A stretch of DNA of 64,000 nucleotides from Paenibacillus silvae (GTDB lineage: Bacteria > Bacillota > Bacilli > Paenibacillales > Paenibacillaceae), in NCBI RefSeq assembly GCF_014639235.1, contig NZ_BMFU01000003.1, positions 620,001 through 684,000 of the forward strand, written 5' to 3'. The position numbers and the translations under genes are program-made. The notes beneath the pieces are model-generated. The model was given only the letters and a program-made list of their open reading frames with translations. It was not told the DNA's origin and did not search any database. Shown here piece after piece: positions 7,305 to 16,570 of the stretch. Every line of letters starts with the position of its first letter. Position 1 is the first letter of the stretch.

Positions 7305-9201
7305 CGCCGAGGGCAAGGAGAAGCATAAGAACAGAACGCAGCATTCAGAAGCCACAAATGATACTAACAATACAAATGACACAAATAGTCAAGCCGAACC
7401 GGACTCTGACACAGTCACTGGGGATCATCACAGTAAACGCGCTTCGTTTAAAGCGATGATGGGTTATGCCAAGCCGCATCGGTGGGCTTTCGCCGGGATT
7501 TTCTGCTGCTCCCTGCTTGGCATATCGGCAGATTTGCTGCAGCCTTATCTGGTGAAGATCGCCATCGATGACCATCTGGCTGTGGGTCAAACGAGTGTCA
7601 GCTTTCTTGTTCAGCTTGCTGCCATTTTCCTGGGGCTGGCTGTGATCAGTTTTATTTTCACGTATGTACAAAACAATCTGTTGCAGCATGTCGGTCAGAG
7701 CATCGTCTCACGCATTCGTAAAGACCTGTTCCGGCACATCTCCAAAATGTCGATGTCCTTCTTCGACCGCTTTCATATCGGCAGTCTGGTGACCAATGTA
7801 TCCAGTGATACAGAAACGATCAGCAGTTTTTTCACACAGGTGCTGCTTAGTCTGATCCGGGATGGCATGATGCTGGTGCTTATTATCTTTTTTATGTTTC
7901 AGCTTGATCCTGTGCTCGCCAGTTATTCACTTATCGTACTGCCCGTTATCGCCGTTGTAGCTGCTTTATTCCGCCACAGGCTGCGGAGAGCCTACCAGAA
8001 TGCACGTACCCGGCTTTCGCGTCTCATTGCCTTCACTGCGGAAAACCTGTCCGGTATGTTTCTGATCCAGGCATTTCATCAGGAGGAAGAGCAGAAAAAA
8101 CGGTTCAAGGAGCAGAACTCCCTACATCTGCAAGCCAACATTGCACAGGCACGTTCTAATGTGATATTTAACCGGACGTTTGACATTCTGGGTAACGCAG
8201 CTCTGGTAATGATGGTCTGGCTCGGCGGGCGGGCTGTGCTTGGTGAATCTCTGCAAGTTGGGGTGCTGTACGCATTCATCAGCTATATTCGGCAGTTCTT
8301 CCAGCCCATCAACCAGATTACGATGCAATGGAACACCTTCCAGTCTACGACCGTTTCTATGGATCGGATCTGGAACATTTTGAGCACTAAACCTGAAGTG
8401 CATGATCCCAAGCCAGGCAGCATGTCAGCCATGGAGCCCCGGCAGGTTATGGGCCAGATTGATTTTAACGACGTGTCCTTTGGTTATCGTGCAGACCGGC
8501 CAATTATTCAAAACATGAACCTGCACCTCTATCCGGGTGAAATGGTCGGCATCGTGGGAACGACCGGCGCTGGCAAAAGCACGCTGATCTCTCTCCTGAA
8601 TCGTTTCTACGATGTGAATCAGGGCAGCATTCAGATTGATGGCACCGACATTCGCCAACTTCCACAAGCTTCACTTCACCGTATTGTCGGGCTGATTCAG
8701 CAGGAGCCTTTCCTGTTCTCAGGTACGATTATAGATAATGTGCGAATGTTCAGAGAGGATATTACACGGGAGCAAGCGATGGAGGCTTGCCGATTCGTTG
8801 GGGCAGATGCGATGATTCGCCGTTTACCGCAGGGATACGATACTCGCCTGTCGGAGCGTGGAAGCGGACTGTCTGCCGGAGAACGGCAGCTGATTTCTTT
8901 TGCACGAATCGTCGTCTTCCAGCCCCGGGTGCTTATTCTGGATGAAGCTACTGCGAATCTCGACTCACACACCGAGCAGCTTGTACAGCATGCACTTGAG
9001 TCCGTCTCCCAAGGCAGAACAACAATTGTCATTGCACATCGTCTGTCCACGGTGATGCATGCCGATCGAATTCTGGTGATGGAGCAAGGTGTCATTGTGG
9101 AGGAAGGATCACATCAGGAGCTGGTTGCGCTGCAAGGGGTGTATGCGGATTTATACCAGCATGCACGCGAAGCCGGGCAGCATTCAAGCAAGCTGGGGTA
9201 A
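7297..9201 (+). CDS. Heterodimeric ABC exporter, canonical-site half (YheH/BmrD-like)
   Basis: A 634-residue half-transporter that starts inside the end of the preceding gene (ATG 7297, with AGGAGGG just upstream). The first 45 residues are a hydrophilic, Asn/Thr/Asp-rich extension (DTNNTNDTNSQ) before the membrane domain. The ATPase has Walker A GTTGAGKST (about 420), a slightly altered signature LSAGERQL (about 524) and Walker B LILDEATANLD (about 546) with the catalytic Glu intact. It partners the degenerate-site half encoded upstream. The long N-terminal tail also occurs in YheH homologues. Confidence 0.93.
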   Translation: MSDAEGKEKHKNRTQHSEATNDTNNTNDTNSQAEPDSDTVTGDHHSKRASFKAMMGYAKPHRWAFAGIFCCSLLGISADLLQPYLVKIAIDDHLAVGQTSVSFLVQLAAIFLGLAVISFIFTYVQNNLLQHVGQSIVSRIRKDLFRHISKMSMSFFDRFHIGSLVTNVSSDTETISSFFTQVLLSLIRDGMMLVLIIFFMFQLDPVLASYSLIVLPVIAVVAALFRHRLRRAYQNARTRLSRLIAFTAENLSGMFLIQAFHQEEEQKKRFKEQNSLHLQANIAQARSNVIFNRTFDILGNAALVMMVWLGGRAVLGESLQVGVLYAFISYIRQFFQPINQITMQWNTFQSTTVSMDRIWNILSTKPEVHDPKPGSMSAMEPRQVMGQIDFNDVSFGYRADRPIIQNMNLHLYPGEMVGIVGTTGAGKSTLISLLNRFYDVNQGSIQIDGTDIRQLPQASLHRIVGLIQQEPFLFSGTIIDNVRMFREDITREQAMEACRFVGADAMIRRLPQGYDTRLSERGSGLSAGERQLISFARIVVFQPRVLILDEATANLDSHTEQLVQHALESVSQGRTTIVIAHRLSTVMHADRILVMEQGVIVEEGSHQELVALQGVYADLYQHAREAGQHSSKLG

Positions 9202-9204
9202 CAA

Positions 9205-9270
9205 GTCAAATACAATATAGGCTCCCATGTCAAATACAATATAGGTTCTCCCATGTCAAATACAATATGG
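9205..9270. repeat. Triple direct repeat GTCAAATACAATATAGG
   Basis: Three copies start at 9205, 9229 and 9255 (periods 24 and 26). Copies one and two are followed by CTCCCAT or TTCTCCCAT; the third reads AATATGG. They lie between the exporter and the small membrane protein gene. They could be a regulator-binding array or simple duplication; no product is encoded. Confidence 0.75.
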
Positions 9271-9352
9271 CTGCACACGCCAAACATGCCGCTCTGCTCA
9301 TGCAGGCGGCGATTTTACATGTAGGGACAGGGATTACAAGGAGGAATGAATA

Positions 9353-9871
9353 ATGCATATGCACTCTGCCTCATCCGAACATCAGCACGGGGAAATCGGA
9401 GAAATTCGTTATCGCCGCATCACAGCCATCTGGAAAGGAAGCCTCTGCCTCCTGTTCCTTGTCCTGTGTGTGCTGCTCTTATGGATCATCGTGGCCGGGC
9501 AGACAGAAAGTGTAGAGAAAATCTATTATCCTATGGCCGCGATACTCGGTATGTGGATGGTGGGACCCTTTTTCTTTATGTTCCTGAATCGCTCCCTTCA
9601 GCGTTCAACCGTGCTCTTGTCATGGGATGAGCAGCATCTCCACGCCGGACACCGTGATCTCCCATGGGACCAGATTCGCAAGATTGAGCTGACAACCCCG
9701 GCTCAGAGCAAGTGGCAGCTATCCCGCTCCCCCATGTATGCCATATATCTGAAGGATGGCACACGCGTCCATATCCACTCCGATCATCTGCTTGGAAAAA
9801 AGAGACTTCTTCACTCCTTGGCTCTGCTTCAGCAGACGTTAAGGGAACATCAGCAGCCGGATCGGGACTGA
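9353..9871 (+). CDS. Two-TM membrane protein of unknown function with a PH-like tail
   Basis: A 172-residue protein not assigned to a named gene. After a His-rich start (MHMHSASSEHQHGE), two membrane segments lie at about 28-50 (SLCLLFLVLCVLLLWIIVAG) and 60-82 (MAAILGMWMVGPFFFMF). The cytoplasmic remainder (LSWDEQHLHAGHRDLPWDQIRKIEL ... AIYLKDGTRVHIHS) has the rhythm of bacterial PH-domain membrane proteins. The ATG follows AAGGAGGAATGAATA. It lies on the same strand as the ABC exporter, 151 bases downstream, with the triple direct repeat in between, so it may be a separate transcription unit. Confidence 0.8.
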   Translation: MHMHSASSEHQHGEIGEIRYRRITAIWKGSLCLLFLVLCVLLLWIIVAGQTESVEKIYYPMAAILGMWMVGPFFFMFLNRSLQRSTVLLSWDEQHLHAGHRDLPWDQIRKIELTTPAQSKWQLSRSPMYAIYLKDGTRVHIHSDHLLGKKRLLHSLALLQQTLREHQQPDRD

Positions 9872-9948
9872 TCCAGCTGCTGGTGTTCTCTTCTCCTCCT
9901 TTCAGGACAAGCTCCACAAAGCCTGCCAAATAACCTTCGCTCTCTCTT

Positions 9949-10383
9949 TTATTTCCTGGACTTCTCTACACCAATGGACAGATTTACTCTATAATTGCCC
10001 AGTGGCAATAACGCCTCCAGCAGTTCACCCAGCTGCTCGGTCGAACCGGTCTGTACCTGCATCAGGTAACAGCCCTCCCCGCTTACGCGGTGGACCTCAA
10101 CGATGTCCTCACGCGCAGCCACAAAAGCACGAAAGGCCGGGTGTTTGTCTCCAGAGTTCAGAAATACCGTGACAAACGCCTGCAGGCCCAGGCCGATCCG
10201 TTCCGGGTTCCATTTTACCGTATATCCTTCGATAACCCCCATATCCTGCAGCTTGCGAACTCTTGCTCCAACCGCCTGCCCCGTAAGATGCACCTCTTCC
10301 CCAATCTCCTTGTTCGAACGTTTGGCATCCTGAATGAGGATCTGCAGAATACGTAAATCCGTCGCATCTATCGTTTCGTTCAT
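9949..10383 (-). CDS. Lrp/AsnC family transcriptional regulator
   Basis: 144 residues, the usual size for the family. An N-terminal winged helix (about 6-60: IDATDLRILQILIQDAKRSN ... GARVRKLQDMGVIEGY) is followed by an alpha/beta RAM ligand-binding domain (about 65-140: GLGLQAFVTVFL ... YRVNLSIGVEK). Members bind amino acids and act as local or global regulators of amino-acid metabolism. It is divergent from the MBL-fold gene, with 131 bases between start codons, so that gene is a plausible target. The ATG lies 12 bases after AAAGGAG. Confidence 0.9.
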   Translation of the reverse strand: MNETIDATDLRILQILIQDAKRSNKEIGEEVHLTGQAVGARVRKLQDMGVIEGYTVKWNPERIGLGLQAFVTVFLNSGDKHPAFRAFVAAREDIVEVHRVSGEGCYLMQVQTGSTEQLGELLEALLPLGNYRVNLSIGVEKSRK

Positions 10384-10514
10384 GGATATTCAGCACTCCT
10401 TTCACCTTGAAAATCATCAGGTCAATCTGCATTCAGCAGGTTATGTACGACGTGAATCGGTTTGGTTAACATATAGGATAATACTAAGAGAGAACACGAA
10501 GGAGTGCAAATGAA

Positions 10515-11279
10515 ATGAAGATTCAATTGATTAGAAATGCCACATTGTGGCTGGAATATGCAGGTTTGAACATTCTGGTTGATCCGATGCTGATGGATGC
10601 CGAGAGCATGCCTGCTTTTCCCAATACACCGAATGATCTGCGCAATCCCCGAGTCAGCTTGCCCGATATTGAACCCGATATTCTGAACCCCGACCTGTTG
10701 CTTGTAACGCACACGCACCCCGATCACTGGGACGAAGCCGCTGCAAGGCAGCTGCGCAAAGATATCCCGCTGATATGCCAGCCTGGGGATGAGCATATTT
10801 TCATCGAAGCCGGATTTACGAACGTAACCCCAATCGATGTACAGCACGAGCATCAATCGATACAGTTGGCTCGTACTTCAGGGCAGCACGGTACAGGTGA
10901 GATTGGCGAGCGTATGGGGAATGTATCCGGCTTTGTGCTTGAAGCTGCTGGAGAACCCGTCACCTATATTGCCGGGGATACCATCTGGTGTGAAGAGCCT
11001 GCGGAAGCCATTAAAACCTATAATCCAGAGGTCATTGTTGTTAATGCCGGAGGCGCCCGCTTCCTGCAAGGTGATCCCATCACGATGGACGGGCCCGACG
11101 TCGCCGCCGTAAAACGCGCTGCACCTTCAGCCCACCTCATCGCTGTTCATATGGACGCCATCAATCACTGTTTGACAACACGTGCCGATCTTGCCGCGTA
11201 TCTGGCATCTGAGCAGCTGGATGGGGAAGTGTTTATTCCACAGGATGGCGAAAGCCTGGAGTTTGGCGGGAAGGCTTGA
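10515..11279 (+). CDS. MBL-fold metal-dependent hydrolase (UlaG-like)
   Basis: 254 residues with the metallo-beta-lactamase fold. The metal motif is THTHPDHWD (about 70-78). It starts MKIQLIRNATLWLEYAGLNILVDPM, as in the UlaG/YtkL-like cytoplasmic hydrolases. Further metal ligands are probably His in SGQHGTGE, Asp in YIAGDTIW and His in IAVHMDAINH. There is no signal peptide. The substrate is unknown. The ATG at 10515 follows AAGGAG with 10-base spacing; a nearer ATG at 10510 is followed at once by a stop in its frame. Confidence 0.88.
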   Translation: MKIQLIRNATLWLEYAGLNILVDPMLMDAESMPAFPNTPNDLRNPRVSLPDIEPDILNPDLLLVTHTHPDHWDEAAARQLRKDIPLICQPGDEHIFIEAGFTNVTPIDVQHEHQSIQLARTSGQHGTGEIGERMGNVSGFVLEAAGEPVTYIAGDTIWCEEPAEAIKTYNPEVIVVNAGGARFLQGDPITMDGPDVAAVKRAAPSAHLIAVHMDAINHCLTTRADLAAYLASEQLDGEVFIPQDGESLEFGGKA

Positions 11280-11311
11280 AATTGAAGCTGCATAGACTAT
11301 ACGTTATCAGC

Positions 11312-11350
11312 AAAGACCGCATTGCCTGTTATCAGGGCTATGCGGTCTTT
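11312..11350 (+). terminator. Rho-independent terminator after the MBL-fold gene
   Basis: AAAGACCGCAT (11312-11322) pairs perfectly with ATGCGGTCTTT (11340-11350), 33 bases after the stop codon. The stem ends in CTTTATGTCTT, so the U tract is short. Confidence 0.8.
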
Positions 11351-11474
11351 ATGTCTTGCTTTATTCGTTTCGTGCCATAGTCAAAAGATCCATTAAAAAA
11401 ATAGATTCAATAGATTGGATCAACCGATAAAGCAGTGACCTAGATGAAGAGCGATAAAGTAATGGACTAGATCC

Positions 11475-14400
11475 CTAGATCAGACCAGCCTTAGACAGTA
11501 AACGTGCTACCATCTGTGTAACCTCCGCACGGGTAACGAACGCATCAGGAGCCAGATCACCTTTGCTTCGACCCGTCACGATTCCCGCTTCAATCATCTG
11601 GGCTGCGCCCTTGATGGCCCAGGAGGAAATACCTTTTTCCAGACCGCGGTCTGCGATAATCTGCCGAGCTTGCTGCTCAGTGATTGAAGCTGGTCCAGTT
11701 CTAAGTTCCATCGCTCTGGCTAAAAGAAGCATGGCTTCCTCACGAGTTATGTTCCGATCGGGTTGGTAACTTCCATCCGCATAACCTTGTATCAGATTAT
11801 ACTCGTGCGCACTGCCAACAGCTGCGGAATACCATACATTCTGTGGCACATCAGAGTACGTGCTGTTCAATGCATTTGGTGCTATGCCCAATGCCCGGGT
11901 GATGATCACGGCAAACTCAGCGCGAGTCATATACTGATCAGGACTGAAGTTACCGTTACCTGTCCCTTCAATGATCTTTCTGGAAGCCATATCATTCACG
12001 GCATTCTGTGCCCAGTGCCCCGCTACATCGTCGAATTGAACCTGATTGAAGATAAGCGCATAGGTGCTGTTGCTTAAACTGTTGATTACTGCCTCATATC
12101 TTCCATCTCTCAAGACAATACGAGTAGGTACATGCCTTACCGTTCCATCCAGGTTCACAACAACGCCTGTAGTGATGCCGGATTGCGTTTTCCCTTTTTC
12201 GAGAGTGATCGTTCGTTCGACATAAGTATTAAACTGATGGATATCTACAGACCGGTCTCCGTATGTCCCCCGCACCTTAAACTCAACAGGCATTCCTTGA
12301 AGACTGAACTGGTTCTGTTGAAGCGAGCGAGTCACGGCATCACTCTCTGCCTGAGAGGGTTTGCCCATCTCCACTTGGATTTTCATATCTTGCAGAGCTT
12401 TTTCACCCCCCAAGCCTTGGGCAAGGGAATCGAGTGAAATCTGTTGTACAGGAAGGCTGTACGTTGCGAAATCGGTCTGCAGCTTCAATACGGCCTTCGA
12501 CTGCTGCATATCCCGAATCATGGAGCTGTCCAGCTCTCCGATCAGCACGTCTGCACCAGAAGGGACCAAAATCGTAACCAACGCGCCCGGGCCTTCAGCA
12601 GTGAGCTTCTGTTTTAATTTTTCGGGATCAACGCCGACCTTGCTTACAACCTGACCCTCTCTGGTCGTTTGAGTTAAAAAGCCGATCTGTTCGGATACAC
12701 CATTCACAAGAACGTTAATGCCTTGGCTGACGGTTGTCTGTGTAGATGATGATGTACCTCCTGTTGCATTGCCAGAACCGGAGCTGCTGTCTGAGCCACT
12801 TCCACTTGAAGGTAACGCTGGAATCACTGCATTGGAAGGCGTCGATGCTAAACTGCTGCCCACCGCATTAATCGCCTTAACCGTGAACGTATAACTTGTG
12901 CCATTCGTCAAACCTGTTATTGTTATTGGACTTGAGGCTCCCTTGACCTGAATATTGCCTGGTGAAGCTGTTACTTCATATTCCGTGATCGGGCTGCCTC
13001 CATCCTGACGTGGAATCTCAAATGTAATGGTTGCTTGAGCGTTGCCGGTTGTTGCTTTTACATTCTTAGGCGCATGAGGAACGGTAGGGATCATCAGCCA
13101 AGGCGTTGCCTCACTGATTACACCATTTACGCTCTGTACGACATAATACTCACCGCCAGCTGGCAGATTGCCGAATCGCATTTTGCCATCGGATTGCAGT
13201 TCGGGACTATCGGAAACAAGTGTGCCGTCCGTCAAATATAAGCTGACAGTGGCTCCGGGATATACTTCATTCACATCCAGATACCCGATACCCACACTAC
13301 CTGCAGGTTTCCGCAGGTCCACGCCGATGAAATCGGAATTGTTACTTTCTTCGCCAAATACCGTTTGAGTAACATAGTACTCTCTGCTGTTCGGTATTAC
13401 GTTCTCAAAACGATACGTGCTTTCTGTAACCGGTTCAGAGGTAGCCTTCAGGGTATCGGTTTCCGCCTCATAGAGCTTCAGAACGGCACCAGAAGTGAAG
13501 TCGCTGACATCAATATATTCCGTTCCCTTTACCGCTGTCGGCCTGCCGGGCGTATTAATAGACAGCTCGATGAAGCTTGTCGTTACACTAACTACGCCGT
13601 TAATCTGCTGTTGAGCATAATATTGGGTACGTTTCTCCAAGCCTGTGAAAATAACCTTGTCCGGCTGCTGCAAGTTCGGCGTATCGGAAGAAACCAGCTC
13701 TCCACTCGTTTTGTACAAAGAAACGGTAGCTCCCGGATATACATTACTGATCGTGACTGAACTGGAATCAGCACTCGCTTCAGGGTGTCGCAACTCGGAA
13801 TTTACAAATTCAGAATTCTCACTTTGCTCCCCGTTAACCGTCTGTGTGACATAATACCCTCCAGTTTTAGGCTCTACCGCTTGGAACAGGTAAGGGATCT
13901 GCGTCACGGCATCTGCCGTGGCTATAAGCGAGTTATCCGACTTCTGGTAAAGCTTCAGGGTTGCACCTGATGTGAATCCGCTGACCTCGATGCTTTCCAG
14001 CTTGCCTTGAGCTACAGGCGCAACAGGAATGTCCGGTGATACGTAAACGGTGTCTGATTCACTGATGACTTCATTAATCGTTTGCTGCACGTAGTAGTAG
14101 GTACGACTAGTGAGACTAGGAAAGATGACTGTCCCATCTGGCTGCACATCGGGTGTATCGGAAACGAGACTTCCATCCCCCTTGTACAGAGAAACAGTGG
14201 CTTGAGGATAAATGCTGCTGACCTTGATGGAATTACCATCCACACTGGCCTGTGGTTTGGGCAAAGTAGAACTCGTAAAATCGGAGTTTTTACTTTCTAC
14301 GTTGTTAAAGGTTTGCGTTACGTAATATTGGCTCTTGCGGGGTACAACAGACTCAAACGTATACGTAGGGTCTGTTACGGGAGGTGAAGTAGCTTCCAGG

Positions 14401-15056
14401 GTACCACCATTCACCTGATACAGCTTCAGTATGGCCCCCGACTGAAATTCGCTGACCGTAATCTGTCCCGGTTTTCCTTCGGCTTTAGGCCTTTTAGGAG
14501 CTACCGTCACCGTATTGGAACCTTGAATGACTCCATTAATACTCTGTGTAGTGTAATAATTTATTCCTGCCGTCACACCTTTGAACAGCACGGTGCCATC
14601 GGATTGAAGCTCCCCTGTGATGTTGACCAAGGTTCCGTTGGATTCATACAGCTTTACTTCCGCTCCAGGGTATACATTGCTAACCAGCACTTCCTCTACA
14701 TCCCCTGATGCTTGAGGCTTGCGCAACTCGGAATTGACAAAGGGGGAATATCCTACGACTTCTCCATTCACCGTTTGTTTCACGTAGTACTGTTCCCTGT
14801 CAGGAACAACGGGACTAAACAGATATATGCCCCCTGTAACGGGTGTTGAAGTAGCCACCACCACCCCGTCCGAGACTCGATAGAGCTCCAGCACCGCACC
14901 ATTCACAACATCGGATACCTCAATGCTTTCCAGCTTGGAAGTAACCGTCGGATTACTGGAGGCCGCAAGCACAACAGGCACTTTCCCCCACATCGTCATC
15001 ACCAAGCTCACAATCATGCAAATTGCTGTAAATTTCAAAATCAGCCTTCGGTCCAT
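11475..15056 (-). CDS. Large secreted SLH protein with eight alternating beta-repeats and an FN3 domain
   Basis: 1193 residues from ATG 15056, which has AGGGAG 9 bases upstream; an in-frame GTG at 15077 is less likely because it precedes that site. After a signal peptide (VLAASS, about residue 33), about 70-residue repeats alternate in two types. Type A has (I/T)VS(D/G)F.SGA.LKLY and ends YYVTQT.N.E...N.(D/E)F; type B has V(S/N)..YPGATVSLY and ends YY..Q..NGV.S. There are four A/B pairs, then an FN3 domain (PHAPKNVKATTG), a Ser/Gly linker, a mixed domain, and three C-terminal SLH repeats (FDDVAGHWAQNAVNDM; YSDVPQNVWYSAAVG; ISSWAIKGAAQM). It is expected to be a wall-attached filament or adhesin. 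Confidence 0.9.
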   Translation of the reverse strand: MDRRLILKFTAICMIVSLVMTMWGKVPVVLAASSNPTVTSKLESIEVSDVVNGAVLELYRVSDGVVVATSTPVTGGIYLFSPVVPDREQYYVKQTVNGEVVGYSPFVNSELRKPQASGDVEEVLVSNVYPGAEVKLYESNGTLVNITGELQSDGTVLFKGVTAGINYYTTQSINGVIQGSNTVTVAPKRPKAEGKPGQITVSEFQSGAILKLYQVNGGTLEATSPPVTDPTYTFESVVPRKSQYYVTQTFNNVESKNSDFTSSTLPKPQASVDGNSIKVSSIYPQATVSLYKGDGSLVSDTPDVQPDGTVIFPSLTSRTYYYVQQTINEVISESDTVYVSPDIPVAPVAQGKLESIEVSGFTSGATLKLYQKSDNSLIATADAVTQIPYLFQAVEPKTGGYYVTQTVNGEQSENSEFVNSELRHPEASADSSSVTISNVYPGATVSLYKTSGELVSSDTPNLQQPDKVIFTGLEKRTQYYAQQQINGVVSVTTSFIELSINTPGRPTAVKGTEYIDVSDFTSGAVLKLYEAETDTLKATSEPVTESTYRFENVIPNSREYYVTQTVFGEESNNSDFIGVDLRKPAGSVGIGYLDVNEVYPGATVSLYLTDGTLVSDSPELQSDGKMRFGNLPAGGEYYVVQSVNGVISEATPWLMIPTVPHAPKNVKATTGNAQATITFEIPRQDGGSPITEYEVTASPGNIQVKGASSPITITGLTNGTSYTFTVKAINAVGSSLASTPSNAVIPALPSSGSGSDSSSGSGNATGGTSSSTQTTVSQGINVLVNGVSEQIGFLTQTTREGQVVSKVGVDPEKLKQKLTAEGPGALVTILVPSGADVLIGELDSSMIRDMQQSKAVLKLQTDFATYSLPVQQISLDSLAQGLGGEKALQDMKIQVEMGKPSQAESDAVTRSLQQNQFSLQGMPVEFKVRGTYGDRSVDIHQFNTYVERTITLEKGKTQSGITTGVVVNLDGTVRHVPTRIVLRDGRYEAVINSLSNSTYALIFNQVQFDDVAGHWAQNAVNDMASRKIIEGTGNGNFSPDQYMTRAEFAVIITRALGIAPNALNSTYSDVPQNVWYSAAVGSAHEYNLIQGYADGSYQPDRNITREEAMLLLARAMELRTGPASITEQQARQIIADRGLEKGISSWAIKGAAQMIEAGIVTGRSKGDLAPDAFVTRAEVTQMVARLLSKAGLI

Positions 15057-15420
15057 AGCATCGCTCTCCCTTTTCACCTATATATACCCCTGGACGGCTT
15101 ACGCGCGGAACAACCCCCGTATCACACGATTTCGTCTGGAATATACTGCTATACTATCACAAAACATATTGTATTAGTTGATATAATTCGACTTTTTTCG
15201 CCAAAAAAATTAAGATGATGGATACGCTATCATTTTTGCTTGAAAATAGTGATAAATCTATGCGAGAAACTCATTCTCGGTGGATAATAAATGCTGCTAA
15301 ATTGACTCCCTGCTTGCTAACCTTGCAGCATGTAATATATTATGGCATTCGTATATCAGTCTCGGAGACGTCTAGGCATAACTTGTTTAACCGCTCCTAC
15401 ATTCGAATTTGGTCTCGCAG
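15057..15420. other. Gene-free region upstream of the large SLH gene
   Basis: AT-rich, with no supported gene. It must contain the promoter of the minus-strand SLH gene. I could not single out a convincing -35/-10 pair. Confidence 0.4.
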
Positions 15421-15624
15421 CTCTAACGAATCGAGATGACGCTATTCGCGGCTTTTAGGCGACTTTGAAATTCTAACGAATCCAGGCGACACTATTTGTG
15501 CGAATTGCCCCTTTTTCTGCGTAATATCAGCTCATTTCGGTGAAATAAGGTTTCTGGGAATCGTTAGATTCTGGAAGGGATGAAAAACACCTAAATAAGC
15601 TTTCCTGAGATCGTTAGCGCTTCT
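15421..15624. repeat. Dispersed repeat REP-A, copy 2
   Basis: Direct arms CTAACGAATCGAGATGACGC-TATT (15423) and CTAACGAATCCAGGCGACAC-TATT (15473) are followed by inverted arms AATAAGGTTTCTGGGAATCG-TTAG and AATAAGCTTTCCTGAGATCG-TTAG (ending 15618). Arm spacing and total length (about 204 bp) match copies 1 and 3. It lies about 200 bp from the 17-bp tandem array. Confidence 0.82.
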
Positions 15625-15786
15625 GAATTTTGCATTGTGCTGCCCTTGGAGAATAAACCTCCACCCACCTAGCTCACTCAGACTGCAAACTCATCCTATA
15701 TTCATCCTGTTCCTGTCGGGCATTACGGCACGGCTCACGGGGCGACTTCCGCTCTCCAGGTGGCTTCCGCTCACGGGGCTAAAAAA

Positions 15787-15822
15787 AATCTGGATGCAAT
15801 ATTCGCATCCAGATTTTTTCAC
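15787..15822. terminator. Bidirectional terminator
   Basis: ATCTGGATGC pairs with GCATCCAGAT around AATATTC, with an A run before and a T run after, so it can act on either strand. No plus-strand gene ends nearby. It is well placed to end the minus-strand GH51 transcript, which would then carry the 17-bp array in its 3' region. Confidence 0.75.
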
Positions 15823-15826
15823 GTCC

Positions 15827-16268
15827 CTTCGACCTTCACGTCACTTCGACCTTCGCGCCACTTCGACCTTCACGTCACTTCGACCTTCGCGCCACTTCGA
15901 CCTTCATGTCACTTCGACCTTCACGTCACTTCGACCTTCGCGCCACTTCGACCTTCGCGCCACTTCGACCTTCACGTCCCTTCGACCTTCACGTCACTTC
16001 GACCTTCACGTCCCTTCGACCTTCACGTCCCTTCGACCTTCATGTCCCTTCGACCTTCGCGTCACTTCGACCTTCACGTCACTTCGACCTTCGCGCCACT
16101 TCGACCTTCGCGCCACTTCGACCTTCGCGCCACTTCGACCTTCACGTCCCTTCGACCTTCACGTCACTTCGACCTTCACGTCCCTTCGACCTTCATGTCC
16201 CTTCGACCTTCGCGTCACTTCGACCTTCACGTCCCTTCGACCTTCACGTCCCTTCGACCTTCACGCCA
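15827..16268. repeat. 17-bp tandem array, 26 copies
   Basis: Twenty-six uninterrupted units of the form CTTCGACCTTCRYGYCM, each exactly 17 bp (442 bp). Variation is confined to the last six bases (ACGTCA, ACGTCC, GCGCCA, ATGTCA, ATGTCC, GCGTCA, ACGCCA). Variant order repeats at a period of about ten units (units 7-14 versus 17-23), so larger blocks have been duplicated. No frame contains a stop within the array, which creates three spurious long open frames of RPSRHFDLHVTSTF-like sequence. Confidence 0.97.
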
Positions 16269-16570
16269 CTTCAGTCTTCGGCCTGCTTCGGGATTCACTT
16301 TACTCCGTCCCCCTGCTTGCTCTCGTTGAAGGCTGACTTGTATTCGGTAACTTATCTTGGTGTTTTTTTAGAGTTCTTTGCTCTATTGCGATCTACCTTG
16401 GCCTACAGTATTTTACCTTTCTTACGATTCCTTACGCTTCCTTATATTTTTCTATCGTTCCCTTATAATTCCTTCTGCTGACCCGATACCCTCTACTGTA
16501 CTGTACTGTACACTACGATTAACAATTCCCTGAACTCATCACATAACTCGTACATTTCCTTTATCCGCTC
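16269..16570. other. Gene-free spacer between array and GH51 stop
   Basis: T/C-rich sequence with no supported gene. A small pentanucleotide run, (TACTG)n, lies at about 16494-16514. Confidence 0.4.

Noticed and set aside
15635..16481. Three long overlapping plus-strand open frames (233, 189 and 191 codons) with RPSRHFDLHVTSTF-like repeats
   Set aside because: The 17-bp unit has no stop in any frame and is not a multiple of three, so all three frames read the same degenerate peptide. No ribosome binding site and no known fold.
16494..16514. Pentanucleotide run near the GH51 stop as a phase-variation site
   Set aside because: It is too short and lies in a 3' spacer rather than in a promoter or reading frame.
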